From Micromonospora foliorum (GTDB lineage: Bacteria; Actinomycetota; Actinomycetes; Mycobacteriales; Micromonosporaceae), in contig NZ_JAKKFF010000243.1 of the NCBI RefSeq assembly GCF_022229015.1, positions 59,349 to 123,348 of the forward strand: a stretch of 64,000 bases of DNA. Reading direction: 5' to 3'. The notes under the pieces are model-generated. The model did not search any database and was not told the DNA's origin. It was given only the letters and a program-made list of their open reading frames with translations. Position 1 is the first letter of the stretch; the number at the start of each line of letters is the position of its first letter. Position numbers and translations under genes: made by a program. Below, piece after piece: positions 9,005 to 16,788 of the stretch.

Positions 9005-9859
9005 GTGAAATTGTCCTTCCGGCGCCGCCTCATCTACGTAGGCGTGGCCATCGGTGCCCTCACCCTGACTGGTGCCGGCATCGGCAGCGCCCAGGCCTCG
9101 ACGAGTAACGGCTTCCTCCATTCGCGCCCCGCGGCGGCCAAGCCGACAGTCGTGCTCGTGCACGGCGCGTGGGCGGATGGGTCGAGCTGGGACAAGGTGA
9201 CGGCCGAGCTTCAGCACGACGGCTACCGGGTGGTCACGCCGCCGAACCTGCTGTCGGGCGTGGGCAACGACGCCGCGAATCTCCGGGCGTACCTGGACAC
9301 CATCACCGGACCGATCGTCCTCGTCGGGCACTCGTACGGCGGCATGGTCATCACGAACGCCGCTCTGGGCGACAAGCAGGTCAAGGCCCTGGTGTACGTC
9401 GACGCGTACATCCCGGACCAGCACGACACCGTGTACTCGCTGACCTCGGCCGTGCCGGGCTCGGTCTTCGCGGCCGAGGCGTCCACCGTCTTCGACCAGG
9501 TCGCGATCCCCGGTGACGACCCGCACAATGTCAACCTCTACGTGAAGCCGTCGGTCTTCGGCAAGGCGTTCGCTGACAAGACCATTCCCGCCAAGGACGT
9601 GGCGGTGCTGGCCGCCCGGCAGCGTCCGCTGGCCTTCAACGCCCTGGTCGAGGAGTCCGGCGAGCCGGCTTGGCGCACCATTCCCTCGTGGTCGGTGATC
9701 GGCAAGCAGGACGCCGTCATCCCTGCCGCTCAGCAGATCGCCATGTCCAAGAGGGCCAAGGCACACACCACCGAGATCAACGCCCCTCACCTGTCCATGG
9801 TCACCGACGCGGGCGCGGTCACCGATCAGATCGAGGCCGCCGCCAAGGCGACCGACTGA
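9005..9859 (+). CDS. Exported alpha/beta-hydrolase
   Basis: A 284-residue hydrolase with a signal peptide (KLSFRRRLIYVGVAIGALTL, cleavage after SAQA). The GTG at 9005 has an AAAGGA site at good distance and is preferred over the GTG at 8990. Motifs: VLVHGAWADGSSWDKV (oxyanion region), GHSYGGMVITNAA (nucleophile), GKQDAVIP (acid) and a late His (NAPHLSMV). This motif set belongs to the esterase group around plant methylesterases and salicylate esterases. It follows the first hydrolase closely. It is clearly paralogous to the hydrolase on the opposite strand downstream, sharing VLVHGAWADGSSW, HSYGG and the overall length. Substrate unknown. Confidence 0.87.
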   Translation: MKLSFRRRLIYVGVAIGALTLTGAGIGSAQASTSNGFLHSRPAAAKPTVVLVHGAWADGSSWDKVTAELQHDGYRVVTPPNLLSGVGNDAANLRAYLDTITGPIVLVGHSYGGMVITNAALGDKQVKALVYVDAYIPDQHDTVYSLTSAVPGSVFAAEASTVFDQVAIPGDDPHNVNLYVKPSVFGKAFADKTIPAKDVAVLAARQRPLAFNALVEESGEPAWRTIPSWSVIGKQDAVIPAAQQIAMSKRAKAHTTEINAPHLSMVTDAGAVTDQIEAAAKATD

Positions 9860-9869
9860 CCCAACAACA

Positions 9870-9902
9870 GGCCGTGGCATCGCTCATCGCGATGCCACGG
9901 CC
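9870..9902. terminator. Bidirectional hairpin terminator between convergent hydrolase genes
   Basis: A perfect 14-bp stem (GGCCGTGGCATCGC against its complement) with a five-base loop sits 10 bases after the stop of the plus-strand hydrolase and about 100 bases before the stop of the convergent one. There is no T-run, which is common for actinobacterial terminators. Confidence 0.75.
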
Positions 9903-10002
9903 CTCTTGGCGGACCCGTTCTTTCCGGTTCGACCAGGGGTACGGCGATGCAGGAACTGCAGAACCTCTACCGGTACCGGACCCCGAGGTGAAGGGCGTCT
10001 CG

Positions 10003-10869
10003 TCAGGTGGTCGTCCGGGCCGCCTCCAGGATGACCTCGGTAACCTCACCGGGATTCGAGATCAGGCCCAGGTGACCGGCGTCGATCCGGGTGATGTCGG
10101 CCCCCGCCCGCTTCATCATCTCCTCCTGGCGGGCCGGCGGGATGACCCGGTCCTCGGTACCGATCACGGCCCATACCGGGATGGTCTTCCACGCCGGCTC
10201 GGTGGCCGGCTCCGCCAGGGCGTTCGTGGCCAGGGCGGTCTGGGTCACGGCGAGCACCTCCGCCTGCCGCCGAGGCAGACCGTTGGCGAAGCCGGTGATG
10301 AACACCTTCGGCAGGACGTACGCGTCGACCGCACCTTCCGGGGCACCCGGGAACGGCACGAGCTTGAAGACGCTCGTGGGGTCGGTCAAGGCCGGCTCAA
10401 GCACCGAGCCGGAGCCGGCGGTGAGTTCTTCCACGGTCTCCCCCTTGTCCGGGGCGAAGGCGTCGACGAACACGAGCGCCTTGACGTTGCTGTTGCCGGT
10501 CGCGGCGTTGCTTGCCACAAAGCCGCCGTACGAGTGGGCCGCGAGCACGATCGGCCCTTCGATGGTGGACAGAAAGTCCTTCAGGTAACCGGTGTCGATC
10601 GTCGGCCCCCGGCTGGGTTGCGGCGCAACCTGGACCTCGAAACCGCGTGCCTGGAGTCTGCGGACCTCCCCACTCCAGCTCGAGCCGTCGGCCCAGGCGC
10701 CATGCACCAGGACGATTGTCGGCTTGTTGCGGTGCCCCTCGTCGGGGGTTGGCCGCACACCGCCGTCCGCGGACACGTGTGGGGCGGATGAGCCGAGCAC
10801 CGTCACCAGCGTTGCGGCGACGAGCGTTGCGGCGATGGTCTTCGGCCGACGTAGCGAGATACCGAGCAT
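10003..10869 (-). CDS. Exported alpha/beta-hydrolase, paralogue of its convergent neighbour
   Basis: A 288-residue secreted hydrolase. The ATG at 10869 follows AGGGGGAAGAG; the frame extends upstream but without a ribosome site. The N-terminus (LRRPKTIAATLVAATLVTVL, cleavage near VSA-D) is a signal peptide. Motifs: VLVHGAWADGSSW, AHSYGGFVASNAA with the Ser nucleophile, GTEDRVIPP with the acid and DAGHLGLIS with the His. The same motif set and length occur in the facing gene at 9005-9859, so the pair looks like an inverted duplication that has since diverged. It is probably an esterase acting outside the membrane. Confidence 0.87.
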   Translation of the reverse strand: MLGISLRRPKTIAATLVAATLVTVLGSSAPHVSADGGVRPTPDEGHRNKPTIVLVHGAWADGSSWSGEVRRLQARGFEVQVAPQPSRGPTIDTGYLKDFLSTIEGPIVLAAHSYGGFVASNAATGNSNVKALVFVDAFAPDKGETVEELTAGSGSVLEPALTDPTSVFKLVPFPGAPEGAVDAYVLPKVFITGFANGLPRRQAEVLAVTQTALATNALAEPATEPAWKTIPVWAVIGTEDRVIPPARQEEMMKRAGADITRIDAGHLGLISNPGEVTEVILEAARTTT

Positions 10870-11210
10870 GTCTCTTCCCCCTCGTTGGTCAGTGGTTTCC
10901 GAGCGCGGGCAGATGTGCATGGCGCCAACGCGACCTCGCCGGAGCCGCAACCAGTCGGAAGCACCGCTGTGCGAGCGCGTGCACCGACAGCGGCCGGGCT
11001 CCGGTGCCGCGACGACGTGCCTGATCGCCCAAACCTCACCGTACTGACGCCCAGCGGAAGTGTCGGACAGAAGAGGAAAATCACTCAGGTTTCACCTTGC
11101 TGGAGGACACACCACCAAACGGGCTCACCTCAACCGATCGGTAGGCGCCTTGGCGGATGGCGCCCACTCGGTCTTCCGGCGCCGGCAGTACGTCGCGCTT
11201 CGGCTGCCAC
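10870..11210. other. 341-base gap without a gene
   Basis: This stretch holds the upstream region of the minus-strand hydrolase and the downstream region of the NTF2-like gene. A weak six-bp hairpin (GGCGCC-N9-GGCGCC, about 11147-11167) could end the NTF2-like transcript. I saw no convincing promoter, RNA gene or small coding frame. Confidence 0.5.
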
Positions 11211-11654
11211 CTAACCGGCGGCGGCCTCACGCTGGATCTGCTCGAATTGGGCGGCCATCGCGGCGGCCAGGGCCTGCGCGGCGGACAGCGGACGAACCAT
11301 GACCGTGAACTCGTCGATCAGGCCGCTCTCATCCAGGTGCAGGAAGTCGCAGCCCTCAATGGCGACGTCGCCCATCCGGGCCTCGAACACCAGCGCGTGA
11401 TCGCGACCGTTGTCGCCGCTCAGCTCACGGGTGTACCGGAAGTCCTCGAAGACCCGCAGGACGCCGCGCAGGATCGCCGCGGTGATTGCCTTGCCCGAAT
11501 AGGGCTTGAACGCCACCGGGCTGCGAAACACCACGTTGTCGGCCAGGGCCGCCGCGACAGCGTCCGGATCCCGTGCTTCAACCGCCGCGCGAAAGTCGAT
11601 CACCACCGCAGCGTAGCTCTCACAGTCGCCGCAACTGGTCCGCCGGGCACTCAT
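11211..11654 (-). CDS. NTF2-like/SnoaL-like small protein
   Basis: A 147-residue protein with the pattern of a nuclear-transport-factor-2 fold: an N-terminal helix (VVIDFRAAVEARDPDAVAAA), a strand with VVFRSPVAFKPYSGKAIT, and a curved sheet ending in FLHLDESGLIDEFTVMVRP. Such folds serve as small isomerases, cyclases, dehydratases or immunity-type binding proteins. No catalytic set can be assigned with confidence. Three Cys occur close together or nearby (SCGDCE near the start, GCDF later), which may only reflect start choice. It is divergent from the serpin gene, 103 bases away. Confidence 0.7.
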   Translation of the reverse strand: MSARRTSCGDCESYAAVVIDFRAAVEARDPDAVAAALADNVVFRSPVAFKPYSGKAITAAILRGVLRVFEDFRYTRELSGDNGRDHALVFEARMGDVAIEGCDFLHLDESGLIDEFTVMVRPLSAAQALAAAMAAQFEQIQREAAAG

Positions 11655-11757
11655 CGCGGCTACTTAGAGACATGAGCGGACAGCGATCTACTTCAACGCA
11701 CGAGTAGCAAGCATTGCTGAACTTCGATGAATTTGGGTTCGTCTCTGGTGGGCCATC

Positions 11758-13074
11758 ATGGGACTGCTCTACCGTCGATACATGGTCTCGCGTCGATCGG
11801 TTCTGCGGGCGGTACCGCTCGCGGCCGCTGCCCTTACCGCCGCACCAGGTGATCCCCGCCGGCTCGGCCCGCGGTCCGCCTCGACGGATGCGGACCGCGT
11901 ACCACCCGACCCGGCCACGATGCCGGCCGCCGCTACCGCCGTTCGCGGCTTCACGGCCGACCTCTACCGCACGCTGGCGTCGACCCGGGCAGGCGGCAAT
12001 GTGGTGTGCGCGCCGTACTCGGTCGGGCTCGCGCTTGCGATGACCAGGGCGGGCGCCGGCTCGACCACGGCGGACGAGATGGACGCGGTGCTTCACGCGC
12101 CGCATCCGCGCCCCGGCGCGCTCGACAGCGGGTTCAACACCGTTGACCAGGCGCTCGCCGGCCGGTACCAGGATGGTGACGGGATCAAGCAGCCTCGGCT
12201 GACCACGGCCAACGCGCTGTGGACACGACTCGACCTGGTCCTGCGACCCGGGTTCCGGGACGCCCTCGCCGGCTACTACGGTGCCGCGCCGCAACCGGTC
12301 GACTTCCGCGGCGCGCCGGAGGTGGCCCGCCAGGAGATCAACACCTGGGTGTCCGATCGGACCAACGCGAAGATCCCGGAGCTGTTGCAGTCCGACGCCG
12401 TGGGCTCCGACACCAGCCTGATGCTGACCAACACGATCTACCTCAGGGCGGCCTGGAAGTATCCGTTCACCGTGACGGCCACGGCGGTGGAACCGTTCAC
12501 CAGGGATGACGGGACCGTCGTCGACGCCCCGGTCATGCGCGGGCCGTTCGACAGGATGGGCTACCTGGAGGGGGACGGGTGGCGCGCGGTCGACGTGCCG
12601 TACGCGGGCGACGGGCTTGCCATGGCCATCGTCATGCCGACCCGGGACGATCTCGCCGCGGTCGAGGCGAACCTCGGTGCGACCTGGCTGGGCGCGTTGC
12701 TGAGCGGGTTCCAGATCACCGACGTCCAACTGCGCCTGCCCCGGTGGACGTTCCGCCTGCCGGCCGAGCTGGGTGCCGCGCTGGGCAGTCTCGGCATGCC
12801 CACGGCGTTCACGTCACAGGCCGATTTCACCGGCATGAGCACCGAGCCGGCCCTGTGCATCGACGACGTGGTGCACGAGACGTTCATCGCGGTGGACGAG
12901 AAGGGTACCGAGGCCGCGGCCGCGTCGGCCGTCATCGTCCGGCCGCCGTCGATCCCGCAAGGACCGCAGTTCTTCGTCAACCGACCATTCCTGTACGTCA
13001 TCCACGACCGGCTCACCGGCGTACCGCTGTTCCTCGGCCGGGTCCACGACCCGCTGGTCAACGGCCCCGCCTGA
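11758..13074 (+). CDS. Exported serpin (serine protease inhibitor family)
   Basis: A 438-residue bacterial serpin. Residues 10-30 carry a twin-arginine signal (SRRSVLRAVPLAAAALTA); the ATG at 11758 has a GGTGGG site, and an ATG at 11782 is possible. Serpin marks include NVVCAPYSVGLALAMTRAGA, LTNTIYLRAAWKYPF, the hinge EKGTEAAAASAV and the signature NRPFLYVIHDRLTGVPLFLG. The hinge has the small residues needed for loop insertion, so it should be inhibitory. Aligned to alpha-1-antitrypsin, P15 is Gly383, P1 is Pro397 and P1'-P3' is Ser-Ile-Pro. A Pro at P1 is unusual and leaves the target protease open. Family function: traps proteases in a covalent complex. No protease gene sits beside it. Confidence 0.92.
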   Translation: MGLLYRRYMVSRRSVLRAVPLAAAALTAAPGDPRRLGPRSASTDADRVPPDPATMPAAATAVRGFTADLYRTLASTRAGGNVVCAPYSVGLALAMTRAGAGSTTADEMDAVLHAPHPRPGALDSGFNTVDQALAGRYQDGDGIKQPRLTTANALWTRLDLVLRPGFRDALAGYYGAAPQPVDFRGAPEVARQEINTWVSDRTNAKIPELLQSDAVGSDTSLMLTNTIYLRAAWKYPFTVTATAVEPFTRDDGTVVDAPVMRGPFDRMGYLEGDGWRAVDVPYAGDGLAMAIVMPTRDDLAAVEANLGATWLGALLSGFQITDVQLRLPRWTFRLPAELGAALGSLGMPTAFTSQADFTGMSTEPALCIDDVVHETFIAVDEKGTEAAAASAVIVRPPSIPQGPQFFVNRPFLYVIHDRLTGVPLFLGRVHDPLVNGPA

Positions 13075-13146
13075 CCGGACCGGGACCAGGATCAAGCTGC
13101 GCGTCCGCACCGCCAAGGCCGCCCAGACACTTCTGGAGCAGTGGGG

Positions 13147-14400
13147 TCAGGCAGGTGGTGCGCTGATGGCCAGGATGGCGGTGTCGTCGCTCAGCCCGGC
13201 GCCGAAGGTGCGGAGCAACTCGGTGACCGCGGCGACGGCCGTGGTGGCGTTGGTCGGCGCGAGGGAGTGGGCGAATCGAGCGAGGGCTGCGGTTCCGTAA
13301 CGGCCATCGGCAGTTTCGCTGCTGGGGGGACGGGCCTCGGTGAGCCCGTCGCTGTAGAGAAGTAACGTGTCGCCCGGGTTCGCCACGACAGTTGTGTTGG
13401 TGTATCGGGAGTTGGGGAATGCCCCGACGATGCGGCCCTTCGTGGGGTGGTAGTGAACGGAGCCATCGCCTCGCAGCAGCAGTGGTTCGGGGTGCCCGCC
13501 GCTGGCGATGACCGCGGTGAACGCGTTGACGGCCGGCGTGGGTGTGAGGATGCCGGACACAACGGTGCAGTAGCGCGCGTCCTGGCGGTACTCCTGCCAG
13601 AGCACGGTGTTGAGGTTCTGCAGCGCGGCGGCAGGGTCCGGGTTGTAGACGGTCGCGGCCCGCAACGTGTAGCGGGCCAGGGCGGTGACGGCTGCCGCTT
13701 CCACGCCTTTGCCGCTGACATCGCCGAGGAAGAAGCCCCAGCGGCCGTCCTCGAGGGGAAACAGGTCGTAGAAGTCACCGCCGACTTCGTCGGTGGAAGC
13801 CGCCCGGTAGTACGCGGCGCTGTCCAGTCCCGGCGGGGTTTGCAGCACGGCGGGGAGGAGACTGCGCTGCAGTTTGCTGACGAGTTGTCGTAGCCGTTCG
13901 TCCTCGCGTTCCGCGGCCTTGCGGGCGCTGAGGAGCTCTCGTTCGTAGGAGCGACGCATCGCGGCGTCGAAGATGGCCGTCCGGATGAGCTGCGGTTGAC
14001 CTTCGCTGCCAGCCTTGACGACGGAAGTGACGAGGACCGGCATGCGAACGCCGTCCTTCGTACGGAGGTCGAGGGCGACACCGCCGATCTCGCCCCGCAT
14101 GGCCAGCATCGGCGCGAAGTGGGTCTCGTGGTAGATCCGACCCCCACCGGTGAGTAGGTCGCTGAAACGGCGCCGGCCGACGAGTTCCTCACGGCGGTAG
14201 CCGAGCCAGGCCAGCAGCGTGCCGTTGATCTTCGCGATGGTCCCGTCCAAGAGGGTGGACAGGTTCCCGCACGGCGCATTCTCGTACAGGTCTTCGAGGT
14301 CGTCTTCCAGCAAGGCAGGGAACCCGGCCGCGCTCGGTCGGGCGCTTCCGTCATCGCCGGGACCTGGGCCGTGCGGATCACGCCCCCCAGTGGCGGTCAT
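13147..14400 (-). CDS. rsbP: PAS-PP2C protein phosphatase, RsbP-type
   Basis: A 417-residue phosphatase counted from the ATG at 14400, which overlaps the stop of the rsbQ-like gene (ATGA). Residues about 20-140 form a PAS sensor (LYENAPCGNLSTLLDG ... LGYRREELVGR). A coiled linker (about 150-185, ELLSARKAAEREDERLRQL) follows, then a SpoIIE/PP2C domain with metal-binding acids in GGDFYDLF, LGDVSGKGVEAAAV and LSDDTAIL. In Bacillus subtilis RsbP dephosphorylates an anti-sigma antagonist to free sigma-B under energy stress and needs RsbQ. The coupled partner gene makes the same job likely here; no anti-sigma pair is adjacent, so the target lies elsewhere. Confidence 0.88.
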   Translation of the reverse strand: MTATGGRDPHGPGPGDDGSARPSAAGFPALLEDDLEDLYENAPCGNLSTLLDGTIAKINGTLLAWLGYRREELVGRRRFSDLLTGGGRIYHETHFAPMLAMRGEIGGVALDLRTKDGVRMPVLVTSVVKAGSEGQPQLIRTAIFDAAMRRSYERELLSARKAAEREDERLRQLVSKLQRSLLPAVLQTPPGLDSAAYYRAASTDEVGGDFYDLFPLEDGRWGFFLGDVSGKGVEAAAVTALARYTLRAATVYNPDPAAALQNLNTVLWQEYRQDARYCTVVSGILTPTPAVNAFTAVIASGGHPEPLLLRGDGSVHYHPTKGRIVGAFPNSRYTNTTVVANPGDTLLLYSDGLTEARPPSSETADGRYGTAALARFAHSLAPTNATTAVAAVTELLRTFGAGLSDDTAILAISAPPA

Positions 14401-15203
14401 CGGTAGGCGGCCCTGACAAACGACGTGATCGCTGCGGCCGTCGCTTCCGGCGCGCTCAGCTGCGGGCAGTGCCCGGTCGCATCCAGTGTGACGAGCTGAC
14501 TTCCGGCGATCTGCGCGTGTACGAACGCGCCGACTTCGGGCGGCGCGATGGCGTCCTGAGCACATTGCAGGACCAGGGTCGGAACGCTCACCGCGGCGAG
14601 GTCCGCACGGTTGTCGGACAGGAACGTGGTACGCGCGAACACCTGCGCCATCGCGGGATCCGTCCGGCAGAAACTCGCCGTCAGCTCATCGCCCAGCTCC
14701 GGCCGCTCGGGATTGCCCATGATCAGGGGTGCCATGCTCGACGACCAGCCAAGGTAGTTGCTGTCGAGTGACTCGAGCAGGTCGTCGATGTCCTCGCGAG
14801 TGAAACCGCCCCGGTAGTCTCCGTCGTCGATGTAACACGGTGACGGCGTGACCAGGACCAGCGCGGAGAAGCGATCCGGTTCGCGGTTCGCCGCAAGGAC
14901 CCCGATACTCGAACTGACCGAATGCCCGACGAAGATCGGCTGCTGGAGGTCCAGGTCGCGGCAAATGCTCAGCACGTCATCGGCGTAGCCGTCCAGGGAG
15001 GCGTACCGGTCAGCGTCCCAGGCCGCCGGATCAGCCTTGCCGGATCCGACGTGATCAAATAGCACCACCTGGGCCCACTGTCCGATTTCGCTGACCACGT
15101 GGCGCCACATGTGCTGATCACAACCAAAGCCGTGCGCGAGCACAACAGTAGGGCCATCCTCACGACCGGCCAGCATCACGTTGTTGCGGTCCCACACACG
15201 CAT
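14397..15203 (-). CDS. rsbQ: RsbQ-type alpha/beta-hydrolase, partner of RsbP
   Basis: A 268-residue hydrolase, nearly the exact length of B. subtilis RsbQ (269). I chose the ATG at 15203 because AAGGA precedes it and the resulting N-terminus aligns with RsbQ; an upstream TTG frame is unlikely. Shared features include AHGFGCDQHMW, the elbow GHSVSSSIGVLA, VTPSPCYIDD, NYLGWSSSMAP, FCRTDPAMAQVFA, LQCAQDAIAPP and TGHCPQLS. RsbQ is thought to hydrolyse or carry a small hydrophobic compound sensed by the PAS domain of RsbP. The four-base overlap with rsbP supports equal production of both. Confidence 0.9.
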   Translation of the reverse strand: MRVWDRNNVMLAGREDGPTVVLAHGFGCDQHMWRHVVSEIGQWAQVVLFDHVGSGKADPAAWDADRYASLDGYADDVLSICRDLDLQQPIFVGHSVSSSIGVLAANREPDRFSALVLVTPSPCYIDDGDYRGGFTREDIDDLLESLDSNYLGWSSSMAPLIMGNPERPELGDELTASFCRTDPAMAQVFARTTFLSDNRADLAAVSVPTLVLQCAQDAIAPPEVGAFVHAQIAGSQLVTLDATGHCPQLSAPEATAAAITSFVRAAYR

Positions 15204-15314
15204 TCGCCTATCCTTCACCACCCGCACCTCGGGGACCAACCGTCAGCCCACCTGGGCGATCGTCCGGTGGCACGGACACCTGTATTACCGTTATGTCCTG
15301 CACCGTTGGGGTGT

Positions 15315-16742
15315 TCATGTCCGCAGCAGATCTGCGCGGACCTCCGTGACCGCGTCGGCAAGGGCCTGCACCCCCTCGGAGAGGGAGCGTTCGGTGAGGG
15401 TGGCGTAGCCGAAGATCAGCCCGCCGGGTCCGGCGGGGCTCAGCCGGTACCGGGAGACGCCTTGCACGACCAGTCCGCGCCGGGCTGCGGCAGCCACGAC
15501 CGCGGCCTCGTCGAGGTCCGGCGGGAGCCAGGTTACGACGTGTTGGCCCGCCGCGACGCCGACCGGTTCCAGTTCGGGCAGCCGTGCGCGCAGCGCGGCC
15601 AGGAGTGCGTCCCGGCGGCGGCGGTAGACCGGACGCATGCGCCGTAGGTGCCTGTCGAATTCGCCGCGGGTCAGGAAGTCGGCGAAGGTCAGTTGGTCGA
15701 TGACGGGAGAGCCACGGTCGGCCCGTACCTTGGCTGCCGTGATGTCGTCGACCAGGTGCGGCGGCGCAAGCAGCCACCCGAGGCGCAGCCCTGGTGCCAG
15801 GGTCTTGCTCGCTGTGCCGCAGTAGACGACGGTGTCGGGTGCCAGCCCCTGCATGGCGCCGACGGGCGAGCGGTCGTAGCGGTACTCCGCGTCGTAGTCG
15901 TCCTCGATCACCACCGCGCCGCGACGCTGCGCCCAGCCGATGACCCGGGCCCGCGCGGTGGCCGACAGGACGCCGCCGGTGGGCCACTGGTGCGAGGGCG
16001 TCAGCACGACGGCGTCCGCGTCGGTCTCTTGGAGCTTGTCGACGAGAAGGCCGTTCGGCCCGACCGGGACGCCGATCACGTCCAGGCCGAGGGCGGCCGC
16101 GACGAGGCGGGCGTCGTCGTCCGCGGATGGGTCCTCGACGGCCACCCTGCGGGCGCCGCGCGCCGCGAGCACCTGGAGTATCAGCGCGACGCCTTGACCG
16201 TAGCCACTGCAGATCACGACGTTCTCCGGGCGGGCCGATGTGCCGCGGACCCGGCTGAGGTAGTCGATCAGGGCTACGTGCAGTTCGGGTACGCCACGTC
16301 CGTCGAGGTAGGCGAAGCGTTCGTTCGGCGTGGTGGTGAGGACCGTTCGCACCGAACGCAGCCAGGCGGCCCGGGGGAATGACGACACGTCGGTGCGGCC
16401 GTAGCCGAAGTCGATGCGGGCCGCCGGCGGATCCCCGCCGCGCCGACCCGCCGACGGCGCAACCGGCTCGACCGCGACCCGGGTGTAGCCGCCCGCCCGA
16501 CTGGTGAGGTAGCCCTCGGCGACGAGTTGCTGGTAGGCCTCGACCACGACGCCGCGGGAGACTTTCAGATCGGCTGCGATGGTGCGGGTGGGCGGCAGGG
16601 ACGTCCCGAGCCGTAACCGGCCGGCCCGGATGCTGCCCCGGATCGAGGCGGCAATCTGCCGGTGCAGCGGCTCGGCGGCGGACCGGTCGACATGGATGAG
16701 CAGGTCCTCGGCAGTGCTCGAATTGGTCCTGATTCGGCCCAT
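15315..16742 (-). CDS. MocR/GntR-type PLP-dependent transcriptional regulator
   Basis: A 475-residue fusion of a GntR winged helix (residues about 18-85, LHRQIAASIRGSIRAGRLRL ... VSRGVVVEAYQQL) with a fold-type I aminotransferase-like domain (about 110-465). The PLP lysine lies in YCGTASKTLAPGLRLGW, and EDDYDAEYRYD is the cofactor-contact segment. Family members such as PdxR and GabR bind PLP and control vitamin B6 or amino-acid genes, often a divergent neighbour. The start is 46 bases from the start of a divergent flavin oxidase, which is therefore its first candidate target. An inverted repeat AATCGG/CCGATT lies in that gap. Confidence 0.9.
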   Translation of the reverse strand: MGRIRTNSSTAEDLLIHVDRSAAEPLHRQIAASIRGSIRAGRLRLGTSLPPTRTIAADLKVSRGVVVEAYQQLVAEGYLTSRAGGYTRVAVEPVAPSAGRRGGDPPAARIDFGYGRTDVSSFPRAAWLRSVRTVLTTTPNERFAYLDGRGVPELHVALIDYLSRVRGTSARPENVVICSGYGQGVALILQVLAARGARRVAVEDPSADDDARLVAAALGLDVIGVPVGPNGLLVDKLQETDADAVVLTPSHQWPTGGVLSATARARVIGWAQRRGAVVIEDDYDAEYRYDRSPVGAMQGLAPDTVVYCGTASKTLAPGLRLGWLLAPPHLVDDITAAKVRADRGSPVIDQLTFADFLTRGEFDRHLRRMRPVYRRRRDALLAALRARLPELEPVGVAAGQHVVTWLPPDLDEAAVVAAAARRGLVVQGVSRYRLSPAGPGGLIFGYATLTERSLSEGVQALADAVTEVRADLLRT

Positions 16743-16744
16743 GG

Positions 16745-16771
16745 AATCGGACCTTACCGGGTGTACCGATT
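16745..16771. promoter_or_regulatory. Candidate MocR operator in the divergent gap
   Basis: AATCGG (16745-16750) and CCGATT (16766-16771) form a six-bp inverted repeat with a 15-bp spacer inside the 46-base region between the MocR and flavin oxidase starts. The spacing (21 bp centre to centre) puts both halves on one DNA face. The assignment rests on position only. Confidence 0.35.
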
Positions 16772-16788
16772 TCCGTCAGGCTCGAACT

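Noticed and set aside
9841..9902. Strong inverted repeat as a possible attachment site or small RNA
   Set aside because: Position between convergent stop codons, perfect short-loop stem and lack of mobile genes fit a terminator.
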